64,000 nucleotides of DNA from Chrysaora quinquecirrha (Eukaryota > Cnidaria > Scyphozoa > Semaeostomeae > Pelagiidae), in NCBI GenBank assembly GCA_014526335.1, contig JACTAT010000094.1, forward strand, positions 1-64,000, in the 5' to 3' direction. The translations under genes and the position numbers were made by a program. Below are positions 33,601-43,900 of this stretch, in pieces (the stretch's first letter is position 1; every line of letters starts with the position of its first letter). A model generated the notes under the pieces. It was not told the origin of the DNA. It saw only the letters and a program-made list of their open reading frames with translations, and made no database searches.

Positions 33601-36333
33601 GAACAAAGGGAACAAAGCGAGAACATCGGGAACAAAGCGGGAACATCGGGAAATAAGCGGGAACATCGGGAACAAACCGATGTCCCCGCTTTGTTCCCGA
33701 TGTTCCCACTGTTCCTGATTTTAGAGAGATAGCCCTTTTTGCCCGACACAAGCATAAAATGCTTGCATAGCAAATCTCAAATGTTTGACCAACAATGTTT
33801 GATCGTTTGGCAATAGTCTCAGAGTCAGCATTAGATACTTTTAGCATTATTGCTAGCTTTAGCAATAGGGTTAGGCTTAAGCGTTATTAACATTAGGGAA
33901 GCAAATTACCTTTAGGATAGGCATAAGAGTTGGTTTAGTGTTGATTGGTGTTAGCCTTTTTGTTGGGTTCAGCGTTAGAGTTAGCATTAGAATTTGCTTT
34001 TGCGTTAGAATTATCGTTCGGGTTAGCATTATAGAGTTAGCCTTTCAATTGACGTTAGGGAAAGCATTAGAATTGGCCTTAGCTTTATTATTACCTTTAG
34101 GATAAGCATTAGGGTTCGTTTTAGCGTTAATTAGTGTTAGTCTTTCAGTTAGCTGTAGTGTTAGGGTTAGAATTATGGCTGGTTTTAGCGTAAGAATAAC
34201 TGTTAGAGTTAGCATTAGAGTTAACATTTCAATTAGCGTTAGGGTTAGCCTTAGAATTGGCCTTAGCGTTATCATTGCCTTTAGGGTTAGCATTCGAGTT
34301 GGTTTAGCGTTAATAAGTGTTAGCCTTTCAGTTGGCTTCAGCGTTAGGGTTAGCATTAGAATTCGCTTTAGCGTTAGAATAACTTTCAGGGCTAGCATTA
34401 GAGTTAGCATTCATATTAGCGTTAGGGAAGCATAAGAATTGGCTTTAGCTTTATTACTACCTTTAGGATAAGCATTAGAGTTAAGCGTTAATTTGTGTTA
34501 GCCTTTCAGTTATCTTTAGCGTTAGATTTAGCATTAGGATTTGCTTTAGCGTTAGAGTCACTGTTAGGGTTAGTATTAGAGTTAGCATTTCAATTAGCGT
34601 TAGGGTTAGCCTTAGAATTGGCCTTAGCGTTATCATTACCTTAAGTATAGCCATAAGAGTTTGCTTAGCGTTAATTAGTGGTAGTCTTTCAGTTAGCTTC
34701 AGCGTTAGGGTTAGCATTAAAATTTGCTTTAACGTTACAATAACTTTTAGGGTTAGCATTAGAGTTAGCATTCCAATTAGCGTTAGGGAAAGAATAAGAC
34801 TTGGCCTTAGCGTTATTAATACCTTTAGGATAAGCATTAAAGATCATTTAGCGTTAATTAGTGTTAGCCTTTCAGTTGGCTTTAGCGTTAGGGTTAGCAT
34901 TAGAATTTGCTTTAGCGTTAGAATCACTGTTAGGGTTAGCATTAGAGTTAGAATTCATATTAGCGTTAGGGGAAGCATTATAATTGGCTTTAGCGTTATT
35001 ATTACCATTAGGATAAGCATTAGAATTTGCTTTAGCGTTAGAATAACTTTTAGGGTTAGCATTAGAGTTAGCATTCATATCAGCATTAGGGAAGCATAAG
35101 AATTAGCAAGGTTTAGTGTTCGGATAAATTAGCATTATAGTAAGCTTAAGCATTAGACATTTATCTTTTTCATAATCAGTTGCTTAATTTGTGTATGTCT
35201 GAGTCATTGCTCTGGCAATTGTGCATTCTAAAAAGAAAACTGTCTTACTTGTCAAAATGCTCAACTGGTCTTTCAGTTGGTTGGTCAGCAGGCTGGTATG
35301 CAGGTGGAGGTCCAGCAGCAACTGTTAAAATAGCAAATCAATCATCCATTTCAGACCAAGTTTTTCCACGGAAATTGGAAGAAATAAAGTAGCTATGGCA
35401 TACAGAGAAAGTTCACATGAAAAAACTCAAACAAATATGTATGCTTCAAAAATCAATTCAACATACCTCCATTGAAACCACTTGCATTTTCATATCCAGA
35501 AATCTTATCAAATGAAGGAGCACTTGGCATTGCCTGTCCAAGATTTGGATCTCCTGTCATAGAAAACGCAAATTTAAATACAGGTAATAGTTCTTGTAAT
35601 ACCTGTAATAGTGTTAGCCTTAGAGAAGGTAGGAATGCAAAAGGGGGGCTGTGGGGCAGCTCACACCTTTACCAAACGAAAATTTTTATAAATCATTAAG
35701 TTTTCACGGTTCTGAATCTGCCCTCCTTTACCCCAAACTGTTTTGGGCATCACTTGAAGCACGCATTTGCTCCTGAGGATATCAAAGCCAGAGGCGCCCG
35801 AAGCAGTTAGGGACAAGGAGGGTGGAATCCTAATAATAAGAGTAAAAGTAGGAAAAAGAAAAAATGATGTTCATTTGAGCAATAGAACTTTTCAAAGAGG
35901 TCTGTATCGGCATGACACATTCATGGAAGATGGCACACATCTGGGGTAAGGAAATCCTCTCTGTGTGCAACAACCTGTCTCTCTCTAAGAAACTGCAATC
36001 CCAGTCACTGCATGGCTAGAGGATTCCTTTACTCAACATTCTGCCATCTTCCAGAAAAATGTTATGCCAAAAATGTGATTATTTCAACTTTTATGACAAC
36101 ATTGCAATTTTTTGCAATTTTTGCACTTCCACTCATCAATCTGACAGCAAAGAAAATTACAAGTCATAATTACCTGAAGGGGGATAACCTCCTGCAGCCG
36201 ATGGCATGTGTTGGCCTGGGGGTTGATATCCAGGTGCTTGTTGTGGTTGAAATCCTTGATTAGCAGGGTATCCTGCACCAGGGTAACCTCCTGGGCTCAT
36301 GGGAGGACCTCCTTGGTTATAACCTTGATTCAT
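25574..36333 (-). CDS. SSUH2: SSUH2 homologue, complete
   Basis: Eleven exons: 36174-36333, 35467-35553, 35249-35321, 32360-32489, 31587-31772, 30398-30460, 29504-29595, 29147-29239, 27956-28058, 27121-27225, 25574-25720, all in consistent phase, giving 412 residues. The N-terminus is a Gly/Pro/Gln-rich low-complexity tail ([19 protein letters not shown]). Then come [20 protein letters not shown] and [15 protein letters not shown], then six CxxC knuckles in DnaJ-like CxxCxGxG form ([48 protein letters not shown], residues about 214-285). The C-terminal domain has [19 protein letters not shown] and [17 protein letters not shown]2 family proteins are poorly characterised; a tooth-development role has been reported in vertebrates. 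The end CCCGCSIL resembles a prenylation box. The start is the first Met after an apparent 3' splice site. Confidence 0.93.
26097..26371. mobile_element. CCCTGGCCAAACG inverted-repeat element
   Basis: Ends ACCCTGGCCAAGCGATCAAA and TTTGATGGTTTGGCCAGGGC. The interior has AAACATT repeats. It lies in the last intron of SSUH2. Confidence 0.75.
26680..27060. repeat. Dispersed repeat copy
   Basis: Shares ACTTGCATCTTGTTTCC, GATTCCTTTTCTCTCTTC and TTGCACGCGGAGAG with the copy split at 9560-10330. Non-coding, in the last SSUH2 intron. Confidence 0.5.
27300..27890. other. SSUH2 intron segment, nothing recognised
   Basis: Contains a G run at about 27326 and short open frames without recognisable motifs. 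Possibly degraded transposon sequence. Confidence 0.3.
28120..28335 (+). mobile_element. Penelope-like element tail, diverged
   Basis: Shows GGTGCATTTCGATCCGCATC, TGGGTATAAATTCCACC and a degraded ACTCTGAGAAATGTCAGATG, AAAAAGATTCTTAAGTAGTA. The hammerhead core is mutated. Confidence 0.7.
28400..28600 (+). repeat. Possible tRNA-derived SINE-like segment
   Basis: A GC-balanced 200-bp block with TGGTGTAATCCAGCTGAC (A-box-like) and GGTTAGAGCCC (B-box-like, imperfect) about 45 bp apart. No poly-A tail or duplication was seen, so the call is weak. Confidence 0.25.
29721..30041. mobile_element. CCGTAAATC inverted-repeat element
   Basis: Begins TACCGTAAATCATCGAATTA and ends GAGGATTTACAGTA. The interior repeats GGGGGCTTATTCGAGG. 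The same family lies at 48807-49591 and 61405-61651. It lies in an SSUH2 intron. Confidence 0.8.
30535..31445. repeat. Kilobase purine/pyrimidine tract with GAA core
   Basis: The plus strand is almost entirely A and G, with a GAA microsatellite core at about 30548-30735. It is the intron between SSUH2 exons 5 and 6, so the transcript is C/U-rich and runs to within about 75 bp of the exon 6 acceptor (30461). Leu/Phe/Ser-only open frames through it are composition artefacts. Confidence 0.92.
32934..33188. mobile_element. Inverted-repeat element with TGGCTAAACT ends
   Basis: Left TGGCTAAACTGGGAGAC with CATGCG, right GCGACATGTCTCCTAGTTTA GCCA as complement. The interior mentions GTGTCCCC and GAGGGGACA in inverted order. 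Non-coding, in an SSUH2 intron. Confidence 0.65.
33221..33482. mobile_element. CCCTGGCCAAACG inverted-repeat element
   Basis: Ends CCCTGGCCAAACAATCAAAA and GATAGTTTGGCCAGGG. Internal AAACATTTG and TTGACAAGTAAA blocks. Confidence 0.78.
33540..33812. mobile_element. CCCTGGCCAAACG-family copy carrying a GGGAACATC tandem
   Basis: The right end AACAATGTTTGATCGTTTGG is the family terminus; the left end is diverged. Its centre (about 33585-33715) holds tandem GGGAACA-type units (AACATCGGGAACAAAGCGGG) that turn over into their complement, forming a hairpin. Confidence 0.55.
33843..35110. repeat. TTAGGG-like degenerate minisatellite with ~182-bp higher-order period
   Basis: Hexamer-like units GTTAGG/GTTAGC/ATTAGA over 1.27 kb. 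A landmark TGTTAGCCTTTCAGTT recurs at about 33951, 34136, 34318, 34496, 34679 and 34862, giving spacings of 178-185 bp. It lies in the SSUH2 intron between exons 3 and 4. Open frames on both strands are periodic and not considered genes. Confidence 0.9.
35760..36065. repeat. Dispersed repeat copy
   Basis: Shares CTTTTCAAAGAGGTC and GGAAGATGGC, and the inverted CCATCTTCCAGAAAAATGT, with the copies at 9560-9840 and 26980-27020. In an SSUH2 intron. Confidence 0.45.
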
Positions 36334-37670
36334 ATTGTTGATGTTTCCTTCAATAAAAAATTGGATGAACATTTCTTTATTTCATTCTGAAAATTTTGAT
36401 ATTGACTGGGTAGATTGAAACTTCATTTTGGTTCATGATAGCAAACCAATATGTACTAATGGGCCAGGTCAAAAAGTTGGACTTCTCAGAACAGTTCTAA
36501 TTGTCTGACTTTCTCTCTGACCTACATTTTGCATTTCTCTCATGCTCTGTTTGGAAAGTCGGACTTTTTGACCTGTGGCCTGCGCCAGTGTGCAGATACA
36601 CACTACTCTGGTCCCTATAAACTGACATCACTGTAATCAAATATAGCAATCTGCAAAAAGAGCCCCCCACTTATTCCGATCCCCCCCACTTATTTCATTT
36701 CACCAAATTTTCCAACCACCCCATGGGTCCTTAAGTAACATATCATCATTTCTGGGGTATGTTATAAATGCATCCATAAGCTAGGATCTAAGAATTCTTC
36801 AAGAGCTTGCTTTGCGAACAAATGCACAATACCTCCTAGTCCTAGTAGTACAATTGGTCTTTGGAAAACAAGGACCATGCACATGCTCGTTTTGCTGGGG
36901 GAGGGCGGAGGGGGTGCTGTTTTTGCAGATTGCTTTTGCAGATTGCTCAGCAAAACGAATTAAAGCTTTCCTAATACAATTTACTTACCTAAAATCTAAA
37001 TTACCTTCAAAATTTCCACGAGCAGCAGCAAATCAAGACAGAAGACACCAAAGACTCAAGAGGGCAGAGGCGGGACGCAGCAAACACAGCATGAAAGGAT
37101 TCTGCGCAGTGTTGCCAGATCCAAATTTGGAAAAATCCCAAATCGAGGCCCAAAAAATCCCAGAATTCAATGGTTTTTCTCAAAAAATCCCAAGGTCTAT
37201 TTTTAGTTTAGAAATGACGTCATTTTTGCCAGGAAAATGTGTTTTTCATAGAAACAGCTGCGGGGCTAGACTCATTACATGATTCGTAGTTATCGCTATT
37301 CAAATGAATCGCCTGGACGCTCAAACTACGACTCATAATCGAACGGTTATCTTTCTGGACTTACTTTTTCTGCCTCGTTTTCAAATTACCATGGTGACAA
37401 TGATGTCAACGGTAAGTGTTTGTAATGGCCTAAATTTACCGTGTCTAAAACGCGGTAAAAAACAATCTTTCTTTGTATTAAAACTCAACTCACTATTTGT
37501 TTTGGAGAAAGCTCTTACCAACTCAGCTTTTTCGATATTTGTTTCAAACTTTTAGCGACATTTAGTACTAAATCGGCTGCCAAATAGGGCTCGTATATTT
37601 TGCTGTGACGATGCAGCGGACCTGCCTCGTTTCCACGGGGAACAATTTTTTGTTCCCGCCAGTCTCAGAA
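36334..37670. other. Intergenic region between SSUH2 and the split-repeat element
   Basis: Presumed SSUH2 promoter and 5' untranslated exon. A 3' splice site (TTTATTGAAG) lies about 13 nt upstream of the start codon, so an upstream non-coding exon is expected. It also holds a palindromic dispersed repeat piece (about 37262-37335) and a GGGAACAA..TTGTTCCC hairpin at 37637-37658, just left of the element. No gene is recognised. Confidence 0.45.
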
Positions 37671-37925
37671 AATGTACCGTTAGACATAAAGTTTAGACGG
37701 GGGTTAATGGACGGAAGATTAAGACTGTCCCAATAAGATAAACGGGACAAACAGTCCCCCCGTGTGCTAGAACAGGTCATACCGGTCTTACCGGTTTTAT
37801 TCATAGTGGGCATGTGCAGAAGCACATGTCGAGAGCTGCACTCACCTCAGTCTGATCACTCGGCATACGCCTCTTCGAAAGCAAGAACAGTGGAGGACAT
37901 GGAAAATCAAAGATTTCACAACTTT
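37671..37925 (+). repeat. Split repeat A1
   Basis: 255 bp starting AATGTACCGTTAGACATAAA and ending GATTTCACAACTTT, identical to A2 (45012-45266, offset 7341). It contains a CATGTGC-agaa-GCACATG hairpin and a GGGAC..GTCCC pair. Confidence 0.95.
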
Positions 37926-40900
37926 TGGAGGAGGACGATATTGGTGAATCTCGAGGGACTTTCATTGTATTGGATCTCTATACAGATGACAATAGCATCT
38001 TGGGTGAGGAATTTCCAATTACTTTGCTTCAGTTAGGTACCTGTACCGACCTTTACCTTTTTCTTGGCCACGAGGTCGAAAGTCGCTTTAGGAAGGCGGA
38101 AGAAGTGGACGCTATGCTTTCCACTTTTTCTTGCATCGTCTTCGTTGATCCTCAGGTTATTTCGACGCAGATATTTGCGCTACCCCTTCTTTCTTTTCAA
38201 AAGCTTTTAATTTTCATACTGCAATGATTTAATCCTAATCGCGTGGTTTCTTTTCAAACTCGACAATCACACCCCATGCGGCTACCCTAGCATGGCCTAG
38301 GGCCTAAAACTCGTTACCTATAGCCTTTTTGCCTGGATATAAAGAATAGACGTCGCATAGAAATATATGATTTTCTATCTGTGTGCTACATTTGTTTTAT
38401 ACTAATGTTTTTGAATATTAGCAGATTAGTTTTTGAAAGCCACCTAATCACTGTCGTGCAATAATGCATGTCTTCTCAACAGAGGAGATACGCCCATTCA
38501 AATAGCATGCTGTGAAGCAGCGCCAAACGGGAGTACAAAGGTCGCCTGGCGGGTAGACCTTTGAACGATGAAATGTTTTTGCTTAGTGTTCTTGGGGTAC
38601 CTTACCCTGGTTTGTTTTGAAGCCTTGGTCCATTTTTGAAAGTATCAATAGTCTGCCTTGTTTATGGTTGGGAGCCTTTGCAGTCTCTCTCTACGGAGCC
38701 CACTGCCCACATCCTTATTACCTAGGGTTTAACCCCATGATTGGGCACATGAGTGCCGAAACACAACTTTGCTGCTGCCCCTGTTAGCAGACCCAATGAT
38801 TCCTATCAGTGCACACATAGGGTGCTTGTGTTATCATGAAAATGGTGTATTAGTCCGTCCATTAAGATTTTTTAATCTTGGCGCTTATCTTGATTGCACC
38901 CACCGAACATGGTGGTCTTTTGGCAGTGTTGTAAAAATTTTTATGCTAGTATTTTAACATGTTTTTAACAAATGTTACTGGAACTGCTCTACAGTGGGTC
39001 ACTTCACAACATCGGGGCATCTGTTTTCATACCTAGACTTGTTACCCATGCTATGACAAGTTATGAAATAGGTTCCAACTGCTGAGATTGTGCAAGTAAT
39101 ACCTAATACAATGTCAAATGTAGTGTCCCTACAGTAAGGTGTGGTAGTTTATCGTCATCTAAGAGGATTTTATCCAGCTTGGCATAAGGAATGTTACTGG
39201 GTACCAGAATAATGATATAGCAATTACCTACAACATGATCCTATATTGGTCGTATGTGATCCATGTAATGATCCTATCATATATGAGCATAAGATCCTAT
39301 TAAGTCCTGGTTTGGAACACAGTCAGTTTCATCACCCATACTCTGTTTCCTTAGCACGCCTATACTATAGTAGGCAAATACTTTTGCATGATTATTAATG
39401 TTACTGTTGCTGATCCATCAGGGTATGCATGGTGCCCTGCTATTTCCCCAATTGCTTAGATTAGGGGCAAATAGTTTTATATCAGCTGATTCCATCCGCA
39501 ACTAGAGTTGTTTTTTGGATACAAATTGATTTGTAGCATGCTCGTTTTTGCTGATTCTGTCAAAATCCGCAGTCTTGAATTCAGGTCTGCTTATCAAAAA
39601 GTTACAATGTTACATGTTTCAATGTGATTGGTGGAATGGTTATCGTTACTGCTTCTGTCAGCATTGGCAGTTAGAAGATTCAGTTTTTTCCATACAAAAG
39701 TTACAAATTTAACCCATGTTTAGCATGTTAGGTAAAGTGTTCGTTGTTGCAACCTCTGGCAGCACTTGCAGTTTTTTAGTTTGGTTTTGCTAACAAAAAA
39801 GTTAGAAATGTGACCCGTGTTTTCAGCTTGATTAGTAGAATGCTTGTTTGTAGTTTTGAATTAAAATTTTTTCTTAACCAAAAGTTACATTGTAACCCCT
39901 GCTTCAGCGTGCTACGTGGAATGTTTGTTTTGATGCCTCCGTCAGCAATTACAGTTCTTAGACCAATTTCGCTAACAAATATGTTAGAAGGCTACCCATG
40001 TTTTAACTTGAGTAATATAATGCTTATTTGCAGTTTTGGGTTTAGTTTGCTAACCAAAAAGTTACAACCTACAAATGAGATTTGAAAATGTTGGGCGATG
40101 CACACGGGCAACTTTCTTACATTCTTCTAGGCATTTAGCGAGTTTACACCTCGCTGCGCCGTGTGCATGGTCGATTTTGGTCGATTTTCTCGAGAACGTT
40201 CTCAAGAACGGATGAAAAGGACCGACTAATAAAATTGAGGACCTCTGGAAGGTCCTTGATTTTCACAAGTCGATTGTTTTCTTCGCGGTTTCTGTCATCA
40301 GGGATTAACGCTCCCCTCACTCTCTCGTCTACCATGGAATCGTGGACCTTCGGAGGCATGTTTTCATTAGATTTGCAATAGGAAATCGTGCGTTTTGATA
40401 AAAATAAAATTTAACTGATTCCTGGAGATGATAGGTTGTCATGAACGTCATTAAATGAAATGAAAAACTTAGTAAAACGCAATGGAAACAGCAACGAATA
40501 ATGCTCTTTTTGCCTTCTTTCCCATTTGGTTGCTACCCAGAGACGCAAAACGGCTGTTTAACCCATGAAATATATCAAAATGAATTAATCAAAGATTTCC
40601 AAGGTCTTTCAAAACCTATCTCTGAAATTTTTGCAAATGCGGTACAAATTTTCACGGGAATCATTTTGTTTTGATAGAAATTTCTTTAGCTTTTTCGGCC
40701 AGTGATTTTTCCATTGAAGTTGTTTGGATCCAAAATAATTAACAGTAATGTCAACAGAAATTACTGTAATTGGCATCTGCTGTTACATGTCCATTTCAAA
40801 AGTAAGAAGGAAACTGAGGAATTTAGAATTTAGAGGAATGTTGCCTGCTGTTTTAAGAAAGTTTCAGTGCTCGTGTGCATCGCCCTTTTTGTTCGCAGTT

Positions 40901-43900
40901 TTGGATTCAGTTTGCCTACCAAAAGTTATAACTTTTACCGATGTCTCAAAGGAATTTGTAGAATGTTATTCTGCTGCTTTGGTCAGCACTTCCAGTTTCG
41001 AAAACTAACTTTTTACTAACCAAACATTTACAAAATGTTACCCATGTTGCTGCTTTGTCAGCATCTGCAGTTTGGACTCCTGTTTTGCATGGTTTTGCTT
41101 ACCCAAAATATTGAAATGTTACCCATGTTTTCACTTTTCAGCTTGATTAGTAGAATGCTTAATGGCAGTTTCGAAATAAGTTTTTCGGTTTTTCCTAACC
41201 AAAAGGTTACCAATGTAACAATGTAACCCATGTTTCAACGTGCTAGGTGGAATGGTCATGGCTGCTGCCTCCGTCAGCACTTGTTTACCCCTGTCTCAAA
41301 TGAGATTTGTTAAATGCTTATGATCGCTGCTTCCGTCAGTGCTTACAGTTCGCGAATTCAGTTTTGATGCCCAAAACGTTACCGAATGTTTACCTTTTTT
41401 CAACGTGATTTATGGAATCTTTTTGTTTGCTGTGTCCGTCAGCAATTGTGGTGTCTAATACAGGTTTGCTAACCACCAGTTGGTACAAAATACTGCCCAC
41501 GTCTTTCAGCTTCATTTGTAGAATGCTTATTTGCAGTTTTGGATTCAGTTTGCTCACTGCAAAGTTACAACTTTTCCCCATGTCTCAAAAAGATTTTTTA
41601 GAATGTTTATTCTTGCTGCTTCGCCAGCACTCGCAGTCTCCAATTCAGTTCTTGCTAGCCAAAAAAAGGTTACAAAATATTACGCTTTATTTCAAGACAA
41701 TTTGTAGCTTGCCTATTTTGCTGCGTCCATCAGTCATTTGCAGTGTCCAATACAGTTTTTCCAACCAACAAGGTACAACTGCTACCCATATTTCAATGCG
41801 AGTTATAGCATGCTTATTACAGTTGCAGATTCAGTTTGCTAACCGAAGTTACACAATTTGCCGATGTCTCAATGAGATTTGCAAAGTCGTTAGTGTTGCT
41901 GCTTTCGTCAGCACTTGCAGTTTTGAATTGATTTCACTAACCAAAGAGGTTACAAGCGTTACTCTTGTTCCAACATAATTTGTAGCTTGCCTACGTTGCT
42001 GCGTGCGTCAGCCCTAACAGTGTCCTATACAGTTTGGCTTACCAGCAAGGTACAATTGTTACCCATATTTCAACGTGATCAATAGAATGCTTATTGCAAT
42101 TTCAGATTCAGTCTGCTAACTAAAGTTACAACTTTTGCCGATGTCTCGATGAGATTTGAAAAGTCTTTATTGTCACTGCTTTCACCAGCACTTGCAGTTT
42201 TGAACTCATTTTGCTAACCAAAAAGGTTACAAGCGTTACTCTTGTTCCAACATAATTTGTAGCTTGCCTACGTTGCTGCGTGCGTCAGCCCTGACAGTGT
42301 CCTATACAGTCTTGCTCCAGCAAGGTACAATTGTTACCCATATTTCAACATGATTAATAGAATGCTTATTGCAATTTCAGATTCAGTCTGCTAACTAAAG
42401 TTACAACTTTTGCCGATGTCTCAATGAGATTTGAAAAGTCTTTATTGTTACTGCTTTCACCAGCACTTGCAGTTTTGAACTTACTTTGCTAACCAAAAGG
42501 GTTACCCAATGTTACTCTTGTTCCAATATAATTTGTAGCTTGCCTACGTTACTGCGTGCGTCAGGCTTGCCAGTGTCCTATACAGTTTGCACCAGCAAGG
42601 TACAATTGTTACCCATATTTCAACGTGATTAATAGAATGCTTATTGCAATTTCAGATTCAGTCTGCTAACTAAAGTTACAACTTTTGCCGATGTCTCGAT
42701 GAGATTTGAAAAGTCTTTATTGTCACTGCTTTCACCAGCACTTGCAGTTTTGAACTCATTTTGCTAACCAAAAAGGTTACAAGCGTTACTCTTGTTCCAA
42801 CATAATTTGTAGCTTGCCTACGTTGCTGCGTGCGTCAGCCCTGACAGTGTCCTATACAGTCTTGCTCCAGCAAGGTACAATTGTTACCCATATTTCAACA
42901 TGATTAATAGAATGCTTATTGCAATTTCAGATTCAGTCTGCTAACTAAAGTTACAACTTTTGCCGATGTCTCAATGAGATTTGAAAAGTCTTTATTGTTA
43001 CTGCTTTCACCAGCACTTGCAGTTTTGAACTTACTTTGCTAACCAAAAGGGTTACCCAATGTTACTCTTGTTCCAATATAATTTGTAGCTTGCCTACGTT
43101 ACTGCGTGCGTCAGGCTTGCCAGTGTCCTATACAGTTTGCACCAGCAAGGTACAATTGTTACCCATATTTCAACGTGATTTATAGATTGCTGACTGCAAT
43201 TTCAGATTCAGTCTGCTAACTAAAGTTACAACTTGTTCCAATGTCTCCATGAGATTTGCAAAGTTTTTATTGTTGCTGCTTTCACCAGCACTTGCAGTTT
43301 CGAATTCACTTTGCTAACCAAAAAGGTTACAAATGTTACCCTTGTTTCTACAAAATTTGTAGCTTGCCTATGTTTGCTGCTTAGCATTGCAGTTTCGAAT
43401 TCAGTTTGCCAACCTAAGAGTTATGAAATGTTACATGTGTTATTTGATTTGTGGAAAGTTTATTTTGCTGCCTCCGTCAGTACCTGCAGTCTCGAATTCA
43501 ATTTGATGCCCGAAAGATTCAGTTTACTAACTACAAAATTACAACTTTTACCCATGTTTGCATGAGATTAGTAAAATGTTATTGTTGCTGCTTCCGTCGG
43601 CATTTGCAGTGGCGAATTCTGTTTTGCTTACCAAAATGGCTACAAAATGTTAGCCTGGTTCCAACATAATTTGTAGCATGCCTATTTTACTGCTTGCATC
43701 AGCACTAGCAGAGTATAGTACAGTTTTGCCAACGAACAAGGCCCGAATTGTTACCCAGATTTCAACGTGACTTATAGAATGCTCATTGCAGTTTCGGATC
43801 CAGTTTGCTAACCAAAAGCTACAACTTTTGCTCATGCGATTTGCAGAGTCTATTGTTGCTGCTTTCACCAGCATTTGCAGTTTCGAATTTACTTTTGCTA

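Noticed and set aside
34045..35078. Repetitive frames of the type [17 protein letters not shown]
   Set aside because: Direct translation of the TTAGGG-like minisatellite; equally open on the opposite strand.
33843..35110. Interstitial telomere
   Set aside because: Units are too diverged and the ~182-bp super-period is not telomeric. It is better described as a minisatellite.
41412..41978. 188-codon frame in the satellite
   Set aside because: Periodic with the tandem units and not kept in neighbouring units, so chance openness is more likely.
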